64,000 nucleotides of DNA, from positions 29,390 to 93,389 of the forward strand of contig NZ_BCMQ01000011.1 in NCBI RefSeq assembly GCF_001485415.1, read 5' to 3'. This document shows positions 51,834 through 60,638 of the stretch, one piece after another; position 1 is the stretch's first letter, and each line of letters starts with the position of its first letter. Source of the DNA: Myroides odoratimimus (lineage in GTDB: Bacteria; Bacteroidota; Bacteroidia; Flavobacteriales; Flavobacteriaceae). The notes below the pieces were generated by a model. The model saw only the letters and a program-made list of their open reading frames with translations, did no database searches and had not been told where the DNA came from. A program made the position numbers and the translations under genes.

Positions 51834-53060
51834 ATGCATTACTACCAATTACACGATCAACTCAAAAAGCTTTTTAATACAGAAGATGACTATATAAAAA
51901 GTGAAGAACTAGGTATTGAATTCTTTAAATACGATTTTGAATCTACACAAGCAGCTAATGTACTATGTGGTTCAGATAAATTGTATTGTGATGAACATCA
52001 CGAGAGTTTTGAAGATACTTTTTGTAAGCTGATTACAGATACAGATCACCTATTAGATATTTCTGATTATAGTGTAGAGGAGAATAAGAAGTTTAAGATT
52101 ATTGTTTTAAAGACATTAGAGCAAGAGGTTTCAGAAGAGACTATAGTCATGTTTCACGGCTTAAATGAGAAGAAGTGGGATAAGTATCTACCTTGGGCAT
52201 ATGAGTTAGCAAAACGTACTAAAAAAGCCCTAGTCTTGTTTCCTATAAGCTTTCACATGGATAGAGCACCTCTTGAATGGTCTGATCGAAAACTGATGTT
52301 TGAGGTGGCTCAGAAGAGAGCGATGCATTGGCAAGAGAATTCAGATACGAGCTATGTCAATGCAGCATTGAGTACACGTATGGAGGCTAATCCACAACGT
52401 ATGTTTTGGTCGGGATTACAGACATATTACGATTTTATACAATGGGAGACTCAACTAAGAGAAGGTAAGTTCCCGAGTCTTTCTAAAACAGCTTCTATTG
52501 ATTTGTTTGGATATTCTATAGGCTCGTTTTTATCTATTATTATTCTGATGGCGAATCCTAATGGCATATTGAATAATGCTAAGTTAGTTTGCTTCTGTGG
52601 AGGAATGACTATTGATCGTATGTTCCCAGTATCGAAGTATATTATGGATGGAAAAGCAACTATTATGATGCAAAAAGTCTTTGCTCAATTACTGACAACT
52701 AAGTTTATAGCAGAACCTCGTCTAAATCACTATCAATCCAAAGAATTACACCCAGGGGAGAGTTGGTTTAAAACAATGCTTCGTTACAATCATCACCAAG
52801 AAGAAAGAGAAGAACGCTTAAAAGAATTAGAGAATCAAATCTACTCTGTCAACCTTAAAAATGATGAGGTAGCTCCTGCTGTAGAAGCTTTAAATATGCT
52901 AAAAGGACCGTATAGAGATGTGCCTATTGGAGTGGATATTTTAGACTATCCTTTCTCCTATAGTCATATGGTTCCTTTCCCTTTAACAATCAAGAATGCA
53001 GAAGAAGTGGATACTCATTTTAATCTAACAATGGCTAAAATGGCTAATTTTTATCTGTAG
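51834..53060 (+). CDS. Alpha/beta-hydrolase-like protein (DUF6051-like)
   Basis: This protein has 408 residues from ATG 51834 (MHYYQLHDQLKKLFN). An in-frame ATG at 51768 would add a hydrophobic stretch (MVIALILCIHSIL) that I judge to be untranslated leader. TIVMFHGLNEKKWDKYLPWA (about residue 107) provides the oxyanion HG loop, and ASIDLFGYSIGSFLSIIILM has the nucleophile elbow G-Y-S-I-G. A C-terminal acid/His pair is plausible in NDEVAP and YSHMVPF. It matches what I recall of DUF6051. The substrate is unknown. Confidence 0.75.
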   Translation: MHYYQLHDQLKKLFNTEDDYIKSEELGIEFFKYDFESTQAANVLCGSDKLYCDEHHESFEDTFCKLITDTDHLLDISDYSVEENKKFKIIVLKTLEQEVSEETIVMFHGLNEKKWDKYLPWAYELAKRTKKALVLFPISFHMDRAPLEWSDRKLMFEVAQKRAMHWQENSDTSYVNAALSTRMEANPQRMFWSGLQTYYDFIQWETQLREGKFPSLSKTASIDLFGYSIGSFLSIIILMANPNGILNNAKLVCFCGGMTIDRMFPVSKYIMDGKATIMMQKVFAQLLTTKFIAEPRLNHYQSKELHPGESWFKTMLRYNHHQEEREERLKELENQIYSVNLKNDEVAPAVEALNMLKGPYRDVPIGVDILDYPFSYSHMVPFPLTIKNAEEVDTHFNLTMAKMANFYL

Positions 53061-53178
53061 TTATTAATAGGTTAAAAGGCTTGCTCTCATTGAGTTTGAA
53101 AGCTGTTTTAAATAGGCGATATTTGAAAAGTATAAGAAATAAATAAAAATAATTAACCAAGTGTATTAAAATTATATA

Positions 53179-53186
53179 TACATTTG
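53179..53186 (+). promoter_or_regulatory. -7 box of the his operon promoter
   Basis: TACATTTG is an exact TAnnTTTG match. The start site expected about 7 nt downstream lies some 18 nt before the leader peptide ATG at 53211, the right distance for an attenuator leader. No TTG is seen at -33. Confidence 0.6.
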
Positions 53187-53210
53187 ACTTATCAAATAAA
53201 CAAAAAAGAC

Positions 53211-53270
53211 ATGTATCCAAGTCAATTACATCATCATCATCATTCTACTTGTACTCTTACGAGCTGGTAA
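53211..53270 (+). CDS. hisL: His operon leader peptide
   Basis: This 19-codon ORF, MYPSQLHHHHHSTCTLTSW, has five consecutive CAT His codons. It starts ATG after an A-rich stretch (AACAAAAAAGAC) and ends TAA, 34 bp before an intrinsic terminator and 133 bp before hisG. Its role is sensing charged tRNA-His through ribosome stalling: known for enteric his operons, inferred here from the identical architecture. It is too short for ordinary gene finding. Confidence 0.92.
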   Translation: MYPSQLHHHHHSTCTLTSW

Positions 53271-53304
53271 TGATATGGTGTATTTGAAACCAAAATATCT
53301 AATT

Positions 53305-53345
53305 ATCCCGTTTGAGTAAATCAGACGGGATTTTTTGTTTTTAAG
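53305..53345 (+). terminator. Attenuator terminator of the his operon
   Basis: ATCCCGTTTGA (53305-53315) pairs with TCAGACGGGAT (53321-53331) over GTAAA, with one T-G pair, followed by TTTTTGTTTTT. It lies between the His leader peptide and hisG, where it would end transcription when the leader is read without a pause. The alternative antiterminator pairing was not resolved by eye. Confidence 0.9.
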
Positions 53346-53403
53346 CGTATTGCTATTTGATACTTCCTATCGGTTTACTCGAACATTTTAATCAAAAAAT
53401 AAT

Positions 53404-54261
53404 ATGAGTAAATTAAAAATTGCAATCCAAAAAAGTGGACGTCTTAGTGAGAAATCCCTAGAATTATTAAAAGAATGTGGCATTAAGTTTCCCAATGGTG
53501 GTGGTAAACTAATTGCCGAAAGTAAGAACTTCCCTATCGAAGTACTGTTCTTGCGTGATGATGATGTAACGAAATATGTAGAACAACAAGTAGCTGATAT
53601 CGGTATTGTAGGAGAGAATGTGTACTTAGAGGCTAATCTACCTGTTAAGGTATTAGAATACCTAGGCTTTGGTAGTTGTAGATTGAGTTTAGCTGTATCT
53701 AAAGAAGTTGACTATACTGGTATTACTTACTTTGAAGGCAAAAAGATTGCAACTTCTTATCCCTTTATCCTAGAAAAATACTTAAAACAACAAGGCGTGA
53801 ATGCTTCTATAGAGTTTATCTCAGGAAGTGTGGAAATAGCACCTAGCATAGGGCTAGCTAATGGGGTATGCGATATCGTGAGTAGTGGATCTACGCTAAT
53901 GTCTAATGGACTTAAAGAAGTAGACAAGGTGCTAGACAGCCAAGCAGTCTTAATTAGCAACCAAGCTTTAGGAGAGGAGAAACAAGTCTTATTAGACAAA
54001 CTCTTGTTTAGAATTAAGTCTGTTTTAAATGCTAAGGAACGCAAGTATATTTTATTAAATGCTCCTAATGATAAGTTAGAACAGATCATCTCTATACTAC
54101 CAGGGATGAAGAGTCCTACTGTTTTACCCTTAGCAGATGAAGGTTGGAGTAGTCTACACTCTGTTATCCAAGAAGACCAATTCTGGGATATCATCGACGA
54201 GTTAAAAGCCTTAGGAGCAGAGGGAATTCTAGTAGCTCCGATAGAAAAAATGATTTACTAA
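53404..54261 (+). CDS. hisG: ATP phosphoribosyltransferase, long form
   Basis: This is the first step of histidine synthesis: ATP and PRPP give phosphoribosyl-ATP. At 285 residues it is the long, self-sufficient form. KLKIAIQKSGRLSEKSLELL opens the catalytic domain. SGSVEIAPSIGLANGVCDIV (about residue 139) is the PRPP-binding region. Residues about 210-285 (PTVLPLADEGWSSLHSVI, ALGAEGILVAPIEKMIY) form the ACT-like regulatory domain that binds histidine. No HisZ is needed. It is first in an eight-gene operon preceded by an attenuator. Confidence 0.96.
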   Translation: MSKLKIAIQKSGRLSEKSLELLKECGIKFPNGGGKLIAESKNFPIEVLFLRDDDVTKYVEQQVADIGIVGENVYLEANLPVKVLEYLGFGSCRLSLAVSKEVDYTGITYFEGKKIATSYPFILEKYLKQQGVNASIEFISGSVEIAPSIGLANGVCDIVSSGSTLMSNGLKEVDKVLDSQAVLISNQALGEEKQVLLDKLLFRIKSVLNAKERKYILLNAPNDKLEQIISILPGMKSPTVLPLADEGWSSLHSVIQEDQFWDIIDELKALGAEGILVAPIEKMIY

Positions 54262-54272
54262 AATAAGAAGCT

Positions 54273-55562
54273 ATGATAACAGTATATAAACCTGCAAGAG
54301 AAGAATGGATAGGGTTAACAAAGCGTCCTATTATCACAACAGAAAGTCTAAATGAGAGTATCAGTACAGTACTCAAACAAGTTAAAGAAAGAGGAGATCA
54401 GGCTATTCAGAATTATACTTCATTATTTGATGGAGTACAGTTAACAGACTTCAGAGTAAGTAGACAGGAGATAGAAGAAGCCGCTACTTTAGTTAATCAG
54501 GATATCAAAGATGCTATAGCTATAGCTGCATCGAATATCAGAACGTTTCACCAGTCTCAGTTATCTACAGAAGATAAAGTAGAGACGACAGAAGGAGTGA
54601 CTTGCTGGAGAAAGAGTGTAGGAATAGAGAAGGTAGGGCTTTATATACCGGGTGGTACAGCTCCGTTATTCTCCACATTATTAATGTTAACTATTCCTGC
54701 TCAACTAGCAGGTTGTAAAGAATTAGTATTGTGTACACCGTGTAATAAACAAGGCAAAGTAAATGAGGTAGTTCTTTATGCTGCGCAGTACCTAGGTATA
54801 GAGACTATCTTTAAGATTGGTGGAGCACAAGCTATTGCTGCCATGGCGTATGGTACAGAGACAGTGCCTCAAGTCTATAAGATATTTGGCCCTGGTAATC
54901 AATATGTAACTAAGGCTAAAGAGTTAGTACAGGCACAAGGCATAGCTATCGATATGCCAGCAGGGCCAAGTGAGGTCTTAGTCGTTGCAGATCAAGAGGC
55001 TGATGCAGATTATATAGCAGCAGATCTATTATCACAGGCGGAGCACGGAACAGATAGTCAAGTAGTCTTTGTGACCACAACGAAGCAGAAGATAAGTGAA
55101 GTAGCTGAGGCATTGGAGAAACAGCTTGAGGAACTACCTCGAAGAGACTTAGCGAAACAGACGCTTAATAATAGCTTGATGATAGAATTATCGACTATAG
55201 AAGAATGTATTGCTTTTAGCAATGCTTATGCGCCTGAACACTTAATCTTAAATATAGAGAATGCTGAGAAGTATATAGACTTAGTGATCAATGCAGGTTC
55301 TGTATTCTTAGGTGCTTATTCTTGTGAGAGTGCTGGTGATTATGCGAGTGGTACGAATCACACCCTACCTACTAATGGCTATGCTAAGAGCTATAGTGGC
55401 GTATCGGTAGACAGCTTTGTAAAGAAGGTTACTTTTCAAAAGTTAACGAAACAAGGACTAAAGAACATAGGTAAAACAATTGAAGTAATGGCAGAGGCAG
55501 AAGAGTTAATCGCTCATAAAAATGCTGTTAGTATTCGCCTTAAAAAACTAAGCAATGAGTAA
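54273..55562 (+). CDS. hisD: Histidinol dehydrogenase
   Basis: This enzyme catalyses the last two steps of the pathway, histidinol to histidine with NAD and zinc. It has 429 residues, the normal length. IEKVGLYIPGGTAPLFSTLL and KIFGPGNQYVTKAKEL mark the NAD-binding part. DMPAGPSEVLVVAD and LLSQAEHGTDSQVVFV carry zinc and catalytic residues, and AYAPEHLIL contains the catalytic His. It starts 11 bp after hisG and overlaps hisC by 8 bp. Confidence 0.96.
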   Translation: MITVYKPAREEWIGLTKRPIITTESLNESISTVLKQVKERGDQAIQNYTSLFDGVQLTDFRVSRQEIEEAATLVNQDIKDAIAIAASNIRTFHQSQLSTEDKVETTEGVTCWRKSVGIEKVGLYIPGGTAPLFSTLLMLTIPAQLAGCKELVLCTPCNKQGKVNEVVLYAAQYLGIETIFKIGGAQAIAAMAYGTETVPQVYKIFGPGNQYVTKAKELVQAQGIAIDMPAGPSEVLVVADQEADADYIAADLLSQAEHGTDSQVVFVTTTKQKISEVAEALEKQLEELPRRDLAKQTLNNSLMIELSTIEECIAFSNAYAPEHLILNIENAEKYIDLVINAGSVFLGAYSCESAGDYASGTNHTLPTNGYAKSYSGVSVDSFVKKVTFQKLTKQGLKNIGKTIEVMAEAEELIAHKNAVSIRLKKLSNE

Positions 55563-56601
55563 TAATAAAATAAGTATAAACGAATTAGTTCGCCCTAATA
55601 TTAAGGTTTTATCCCCTTATACAAGTGCACGGGATGAGTACAAAGGTGATATAGGAATATTCTTAGATGCAAATGAGAATCCGTATGGTATAGTGAATCG
55701 CTATCCTGATCCATATCAAGTAGAGTTAAAGAAAACCATTAGTCAGATAAAAGGAGGAAACCCAGACCAATTATTTTTAGGTAACGGAAGTGATGAAGCG
55801 ATTGATTTAGCCTATCGAATATTCTGTGAACCTAGTAAGGATAAAGCTATCGTATTTACCCCTACTTATGGGATGTATGAAGTATATGCTAATATTAACG
55901 CTGTTGAGTTAATCACACTTCCTCTAGATGATGCATTTGATTTAGAACTAGCAGTAGTAGAACCTTATTTAGAAGACCCTACTGTGAAGCTGATGTTTAT
56001 CTGTTCGCCTAATAATCCTACGGGTAATCTATTAGATAGAAACAGTATCACAGCATTATTAACGAGATTTAAAGGGATAGTCATTATAGACGAAGCTTAT
56101 ATAGACTTTAGCAATGAGCCTTCTTGGTTAGAGGAGTTAGTGAAGTATAACAATCTTATTGTTCTACAGACTCTTTCTAAGGGATGGGGAATGGCAGGAC
56201 TTCGCATCGGTATGGCATGGATGAGTGAGGAGTTAATCTCTTATTTTAACAAGGTAAAATCTCCTTATAATCTAAGTAGTGTAACACAAGAAGAAGCTAT
56301 AAAGCAACTACAAGATACAGAGGGATTTCAACAAAGGATAAAGCTACTTATCGAGGAAAGAGAGAAACTCATCCAAGAGTTGAAGCAACTTTCTATTGTG
56401 AAGAGAGTATGTCCCTCACAGACTAATTATCTATTAGTTGAATTTGGTAATGAGGATAAGGTATATGAAGCCTTGATTAATAAGCAAATTATCGTGAGAA
56501 ATAGAAGTAAGGTCGTAGAGAATACTTTGCGTATTTCGATAGGTACACCAGAGGAAAATAACCAATTAATAACTGCATTAAAAACAATAGATCGTGAGTA
56601 A
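55555..56601 (+). CDS. hisC: Histidinol-phosphate aminotransferase
   Basis: This PLP enzyme converts imidazole acetol phosphate to histidinol phosphate. It has 348 residues. LDANENPYG (about residue 38) and FICSPNNPTGNLL are substrate- and cofactor-contacting motifs. IIDEAYIDF has the PLP Asp/Tyr, and TLSKGWGMAGLRIG carries the Schiff-base Lys. It overlaps both neighbours by 8 bp, the tight arrangement of this operon. Confidence 0.96.
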   Translation: MSNNKISINELVRPNIKVLSPYTSARDEYKGDIGIFLDANENPYGIVNRYPDPYQVELKKTISQIKGGNPDQLFLGNGSDEAIDLAYRIFCEPSKDKAIVFTPTYGMYEVYANINAVELITLPLDDAFDLELAVVEPYLEDPTVKLMFICSPNNPTGNLLDRNSITALLTRFKGIVIIDEAYIDFSNEPSWLEELVKYNNLIVLQTLSKGWGMAGLRIGMAWMSEELISYFNKVKSPYNLSSVTQEEAIKQLQDTEGFQQRIKLLIEEREKLIQELKQLSIVKRVCPSQTNYLLVEFGNEDKVYEALINKQIIVRNRSKVVENTLRISIGTPEENNQLITALKTIDRE

Positions 56602-57685
56602 GAAAGTATTATTTATTGATAGAGACGGAACTATTATTAAAGAACCTGAAGACTTTCAGATTGATAGTTTTGAGAAGTTGGTATTCTTACCTAAGGCTAT
56701 TTCTAGTTTGTCTAAGATAGCGAGAGAGTTAGATTACACTTTAGTTTTAGTTAGTAATCAAGATGGGCTAGGAACTGCTTCATTTCCAGAAGATACCTTT
56801 TGGCCTGTGCAGAACTTTATATTGGATACACTAGCAGGAGAGGGAGTGACATTTACAGATATTTATGTAGATAACTCTTTTGACTATGAAAATAAACCTA
56901 CGCGTAAACCTGGATTAGGAATGTTAGGTAAGTATGTCTATGGAGATTATGATTTAACGAACTCTTATGTCTTAGGCGATAGGTTGACAGATATACAGTT
57001 AGCAGAGAACTTAGGAAGCAAAGTTATTTATATCAATGAAGTTGCAGATGAGCGTGCCACATTGAGCACAATAGATTGGCAGGAGATCTATCAGTTCTTA
57101 AAGCAACAACCCCGTATAGGTAAAGAATACAGAAAGACGAATGAGACTACGATTGATATAGAAGTGAATCTAGACAGCGCTAAAGACTGTGTTATCGAGA
57201 CAGGTTTAGGATTCTTTGATCATATGTTAGAACAAGTCAATAGACATGGTAATATAGGTTTAAAGATAAAAGTCAAAGGTGACTTACAAGTAGATGAGCA
57301 CCACACAATAGAAGATACAGCTATTGCACTAGGTTCTGCGTTTAAGCGTGCCTTAGGCAATAAGAAAGGCATAGAGAGATATGGCTTTTTACTACCGATG
57401 GATGAGTGTTTAGCTCAGGTAGCTATAGACTTTGGAGGGAGAGCATGGCTGATGTGGGACGCAGAGTTTAAGAGAGAGAAAGTAGGAGATATGCCAACAG
57501 AGATGTTCTATCACTTCTTTAAATCTTTTGCTGATGCAGCGAGTTGCAACCTGAATATAAAGGTAGAAGGTGACAATGAGCACCACAAGATAGAGTCGAT
57601 CTTTAAAGCCTTTGCTAAAGCAATAAAGATGGCAGTAAGTAAAACGGAGAACTATAATATACCAAGTACTAAAGGCATACTATGA
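56594..57685 (+). CDS. hisB: Bifunctional histidinol-phosphatase / imidazoleglycerol-phosphate dehydratase
   Basis: This is a fused enzyme of 363 residues. Residues 1 to about 165 form a HAD phosphatase (LFIDRDGTIIKEPEDFQ with the nucleophile Asp; YVLGDRLTDIQLAENLGSKV). Residues about 172-363 form the IGP dehydratase (GLGFFDHMLEQVNRHGNIGL, VDEHHTIEDTAIALG, EHHKIESIFKAFAKAIKMAV with the His-rich manganese sites). The enteric-type N-terminal phosphatase fusion is shared by many Bacteroidota. It overlaps hisC by 8 bp and hisH by 4 bp. Confidence 0.96.
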   Translation: MSKKVLFIDRDGTIIKEPEDFQIDSFEKLVFLPKAISSLSKIARELDYTLVLVSNQDGLGTASFPEDTFWPVQNFILDTLAGEGVTFTDIYVDNSFDYENKPTRKPGLGMLGKYVYGDYDLTNSYVLGDRLTDIQLAENLGSKVIYINEVADERATLSTIDWQEIYQFLKQQPRIGKEYRKTNETTIDIEVNLDSAKDCVIETGLGFFDHMLEQVNRHGNIGLKIKVKGDLQVDEHHTIEDTAIALGSAFKRALGNKKGIERYGFLLPMDECLAQVAIDFGGRAWLMWDAEFKREKVGDMPTEMFYHFFKSFADAASCNLNIKVEGDNEHHKIESIFKAFAKAIKMAVSKTENYNIPSTKGIL

Positions 57686-58263
57686 TCGCAATCTTAAAAT
57701 ACAATGCAGGAAATGTACAGTCTGTACAGAATGCTATAGAACGACTAGGGTATCAGACCATAGTCACAGATGATGTAGCGATACTTACCTCTGCGGATAA
57801 AGTGATTTTTCCAGGAGTAGGAGAGGCTTCTTCTGCGATGAGGTATTTAGTAGATAAAGGATTGGATAAGGTTATCGTAAGTTTAAAACAGCCTATACTA
57901 GGGATATGTTTAGGAATGCAATTGTTGTGCAATTCTAGTGAAGAAGGGAATGTAGTAGGATTAGGTGTCTTTGACAATGAAGTAAAGCTTTTTCCTGCCA
58001 CAGATATTGTTCCTCATATGGGATGGAATAATTGTGATATGATAGAAGAAGAGACCTTGTTTAAAGGGATTGAAGAGCTAGATGATTTCTACTTTGTACA
58101 CAGTTATTATGCTACTTTATCTAAGGATACTATTGCTGTTAATAATTATATCGTGCCCTTTTCGGCTGCTTTAGCTAAAGGTAATTTTTATGCAGTACAG
58201 TTTCACCCTGAGAAGTCAGGTAAAGTAGGAGAACTATTATTGAAGAATTTTTTAGAATTATGA
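57682..58263 (+). CDS. hisH: Imidazole glycerol phosphate synthase, glutaminase subunit
   Basis: This class I glutamine amidotransferase of 193 residues feeds ammonia to HisF. The catalytic Cys lies in [12 protein letters not shown] (about residue 77). The His-Glu pair lies in [14 protein letters not shown] near the C-terminus. [12 protein letters not shown] and [10 protein letters not shown] are HisH-specific. Start and stop each overlap the neighbours by 4 bp (ATGA type). Confidence 0.96.
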   Translation: MIAILKYNAGNVQSVQNAIERLGYQTIVTDDVAILTSADKVIFPGVGEASSAMRYLVDKGLDKVIVSLKQPILGICLGMQLLCNSSEEGNVVGLGVFDNEVKLFPATDIVPHMGWNNCDMIEEETLFKGIEELDDFYFVHSYYATLSKDTIAVNNYIVPFSAALAKGNFYAVQFHPEKSGKVGELLLKNFLEL

Positions 58264-58973
58264 GAATCATACCAGCGATAGATATAATAGACGGACAGTG
58301 TGTTCGACTATCAAAAGGAGATTATAATACCTCTAAAGTGTATAATACAAGTCCAGTAGAGGTAACGAAGCAGTTTGAAGATGCAGGAATTAAGTATTTA
58401 CACGTAGTGGATCTAGACGGCGCTAAGTCAAGCCAAATAATGAATGCTAAGGTATTAGAAGAGATAGCTACTCAGACCAATCTACAGATAGATTTTGGTG
58501 GAGGTATTAAGAATGACTCGGATATCATCACTGCCTTTAACAGTGGAGCTAAGCAAGTGACTGTAGGAAGTATAGCGGCGACTAAGCCTGAGCTATTCTT
58601 AACATGGTTAGAGCGATACGGAAGTGAGCAGATTATATTAGGAGCAGACTGTAAACAGCGCAAGATTATGACCCAAGGGTGGTTAGACTCTGCGGATACA
58701 GATGTGCTAGAGTTTATCCAATCGTATGAGCAGAGAGGAGTATCCTATACCATAGTCACTGATATAGAAAAAGATGGAATGCTAAACGGACCTGCTATTG
58801 AGTTGTATAAAGAGATTATAACGAATACTGAGGTGAAACTGATCGCTAGTGGAGGATTAACTACGGTAGCAGAATTATACAAGCTAAAAGAGATAGGTTG
58901 TGAAGGAGTGATCATCGGAAAAGCGATCTATGAAGGAAGAATAACATTAAAAGAGTTGAGTGAATTATGCTAA
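58260..58973 (+). CDS. hisA: ProFAR isomerase
   Basis: This TIM-barrel isomerase of 237 residues converts ProFAR to PRFAR. The catalytic acid/base Asp residues lie in [19 protein letters not shown] (about residue 8) and [17 protein letters not shown] (about 168). [12 protein letters not shown] and [12 protein letters not shown], with [13 protein letters not shown], are the phosphate-binding loops. It is coupled to hisH by a 4-bp overlap. Confidence 0.96.
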   Translation: MRIIPAIDIIDGQCVRLSKGDYNTSKVYNTSPVEVTKQFEDAGIKYLHVVDLDGAKSSQIMNAKVLEEIATQTNLQIDFGGGIKNDSDIITAFNSGAKQVTVGSIAATKPELFLTWLERYGSEQIILGADCKQRKIMTQGWLDSADTDVLEFIQSYEQRGVSYTIVTDIEKDGMLNGPAIELYKEIITNTEVKLIASGGLTTVAELYKLKEIGCEGVIIGKAIYEGRITLKELSELC

Positions 58974-59719
58974 AGAAGAGAGTAATAGCGTGTATGGATA
59001 TTCAGAATGGTGAGGTAGTCAAAGGGGTTAACTTCGTTGATATACAGCGAGCTGGTGATCCTATAGCGTTGGCAAAACGCTATGTGGTAGAGGGCGCAGA
59101 CGAATTAGTCTTTCTGGATATTACAGCTACGATAGAGAATAGGAAGACGCTGATCAGTTTAGTCAATGAGATTGCGAGTCAGATTAATATCCCTTTTACC
59201 GTAGGTGGCGGCATTAGTACTAGAGAACAAGCAATAGATTTAGTGAGAGCAGGCGCAGATAAAGTAAGTGTCAATTCAGCTGCTATCAAGAGACCTGAGC
59301 TAATACAGGAGATCGCTCAGGCATTGGGGAGTCAATGTGCAGTAGTAGCGATAGACACGAAGTACGAAGAGGGTGAATGGTGGGTATACAGTGCAGGAGG
59401 GCGTATCAAGACTAAGTTAAAGACTATAGACTGGGCAAAGCAAGTAGCTAGTTTAGGAGCAGGTGAGATACTGTTAACCTCAATGAATAATGACGGTACG
59501 AAAGCGGGCTTTGCACTGGATATTACAGCTGAGGTAGCTAAAACGGTAAATATACCCGTGATCGTATCTGGGGGCGCTGGGAGTATAGATCACTTTGCAC
59601 AAGTGTTTACTCAGACGCAAGCGACAGGTGCGTTAGCGGCTAGTATATTTCACTATGGAGAAATAAGTATACCAGAGTTAAAGCAAATATTAAAAACAAA
59701 TAATATAAGTGTAAGATGA
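58967..59719 (+). CDS. hisF: Imidazole glycerol phosphate synthase, cyclase subunit
   Basis: This TIM-barrel cyclase of 250 residues uses ammonia from HisH to close the imidazole ring. The catalytic Asp residues lie in [18 protein letters not shown] (residue 11) and [19 protein letters not shown] (about residue 130-140). [20 protein letters not shown] and [12 protein letters not shown] form the phosphate sites. It overlaps hisA by 7 bp and hisIE by 4 bp. Confidence 0.96.
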   Translation: MLKKRVIACMDIQNGEVVKGVNFVDIQRAGDPIALAKRYVVEGADELVFLDITATIENRKTLISLVNEIASQINIPFTVGGGISTREQAIDLVRAGADKVSVNSAAIKRPELIQEIAQALGSQCAVVAIDTKYEEGEWWVYSAGGRIKTKLKTIDWAKQVASLGAGEILLTSMNNDGTKAGFALDITAEVAKTVNIPVIVSGGAGSIDHFAQVFTQTQATGALAASIFHYGEISIPELKQILKTNNISVR

Positions 59720-60312
59720 AACTAGATATAGATTTTAATAAAGGCAACGGGTTAGTACCTGTGATTATTCAAGATAAGGATTCCATGCAGGTATTGATGC
59801 AAGGCTATATGAATGAAGAAGCCTATCAACAGACGATTACAGAAGGTAAAGTAACGTTCTATAGCCGTACTAAAAATAGACTCTGGACTAAAGGAGAAAC
59901 TTCAGGTAATTATTTACTAGTAAAAGAGATTTTGACTGACTGTGATAGAGACTGCCTATTGATAAAAGTAGAAGCTATTGGAGCTACTTGCCATACAGGA
60001 AGTACTTCGTGCTTTGGAGAGATTTGTGATAAAGGTTTTGTTTACATCTTAGAGAATATCATCAGTGAGCGTATTGATAACAATGTAGAATCATCTTATA
60101 CCAATCAACTATTTAAGAGAGGAATCAATAAAGTTGCTCAAAAAGTAGGAGAAGAAGCAGTGGAGTTAGTTATCGAAGCCAAAGACGATAATGATACTCT
60201 TTTTAAGAATGAAGCAGCAGACTTATTATATCACTACCTTATTTTATTAAAAGCAAAAGGATTTACTCTAAGTGATATAGAATCTGTTTTAAAAGAAAGA
60301 CACCTTAAATAA
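59716..60312 (+). CDS. hisIE: Bifunctional phosphoribosyl-AMP cyclohydrolase / phosphoribosyl-ATP pyrophosphohydrolase
   Basis: This fused enzyme of 198 residues catalyses steps two and three. The N-terminal cyclohydrolase (about 1-105) has TFYSRTKNRLWTKGETSGNY and the zinc/magnesium ligands in DCDRDCLLIKVE and GATCHTGSTSCF. The C-terminal pyrophosphohydrolase (about 110-198) has KVAQKVGEEAVELVIEAKDD and EAADLLYHYLILL. It is the last gene of the operon; a terminator follows about 110 bp on. Confidence 0.96.
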   Translation: MKLDIDFNKGNGLVPVIIQDKDSMQVLMQGYMNEEAYQQTITEGKVTFYSRTKNRLWTKGETSGNYLLVKEILTDCDRDCLLIKVEAIGATCHTGSTSCFGEICDKGFVYILENIISERIDNNVESSYTNQLFKRGINKVAQKVGEEAVELVIEAKDDNDTLFKNEAADLLYHYLILLKAKGFTLSDIESVLKERHLK

Positions 60313-60421
60313 CTATCCCTATATGTAGTGATATATAGTCTTGTTTTAAAATTCTAATATTTCGGTTTAGAAAAAAATATTTTCTAAATATGCGAATTTT
60401 GATAAGCTATATGTCAAAACA

Positions 60422-60456
60422 AAACAGACTTGTCATTTATGATCAAGTCTGTTTTT
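60422..60456 (+). terminator. Terminator of the his operon
   Basis: AAACAGACTTG (60422-60432) pairs with CAAGTCTGTTT (60444-60454) and is followed by TTGTTT. It lies 110 bp after the hisIE stop. Confidence 0.85.
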
Positions 60457-60550
60457 GTTTAATTTATATTGACTAGCTGTTTCCTTTTGGATGACAACTA
60501 GTAAGAGGTCAATAAGTTCGTGTTCAGTCCGTTATTTTGTATGAATTAAC

Positions 60551-60590
60551 GGAGTCAGTATGGACTCATAACGGACTCACTACGGACTCA
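60551..60590. repeat. Four heptamers with an exact 11-bp period
   Basis: GGAGTCA at 60551 and GGACTCA at 60562, 60573 and 60584 are spaced by exactly 11 bp, about one helical turn, in the 326-bp gap between the his operon and the LuxR-type gene. A complementary AGTCC occurs at about 60526. This is the layout of a multi-site binding array, but the protein is unknown. Confidence 0.75.
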
Positions 60591-60638
60591 TCCCTACTTT
60601 AAGTGCTACATTAGTAATAGAAAAGTAACTGAAGTATG

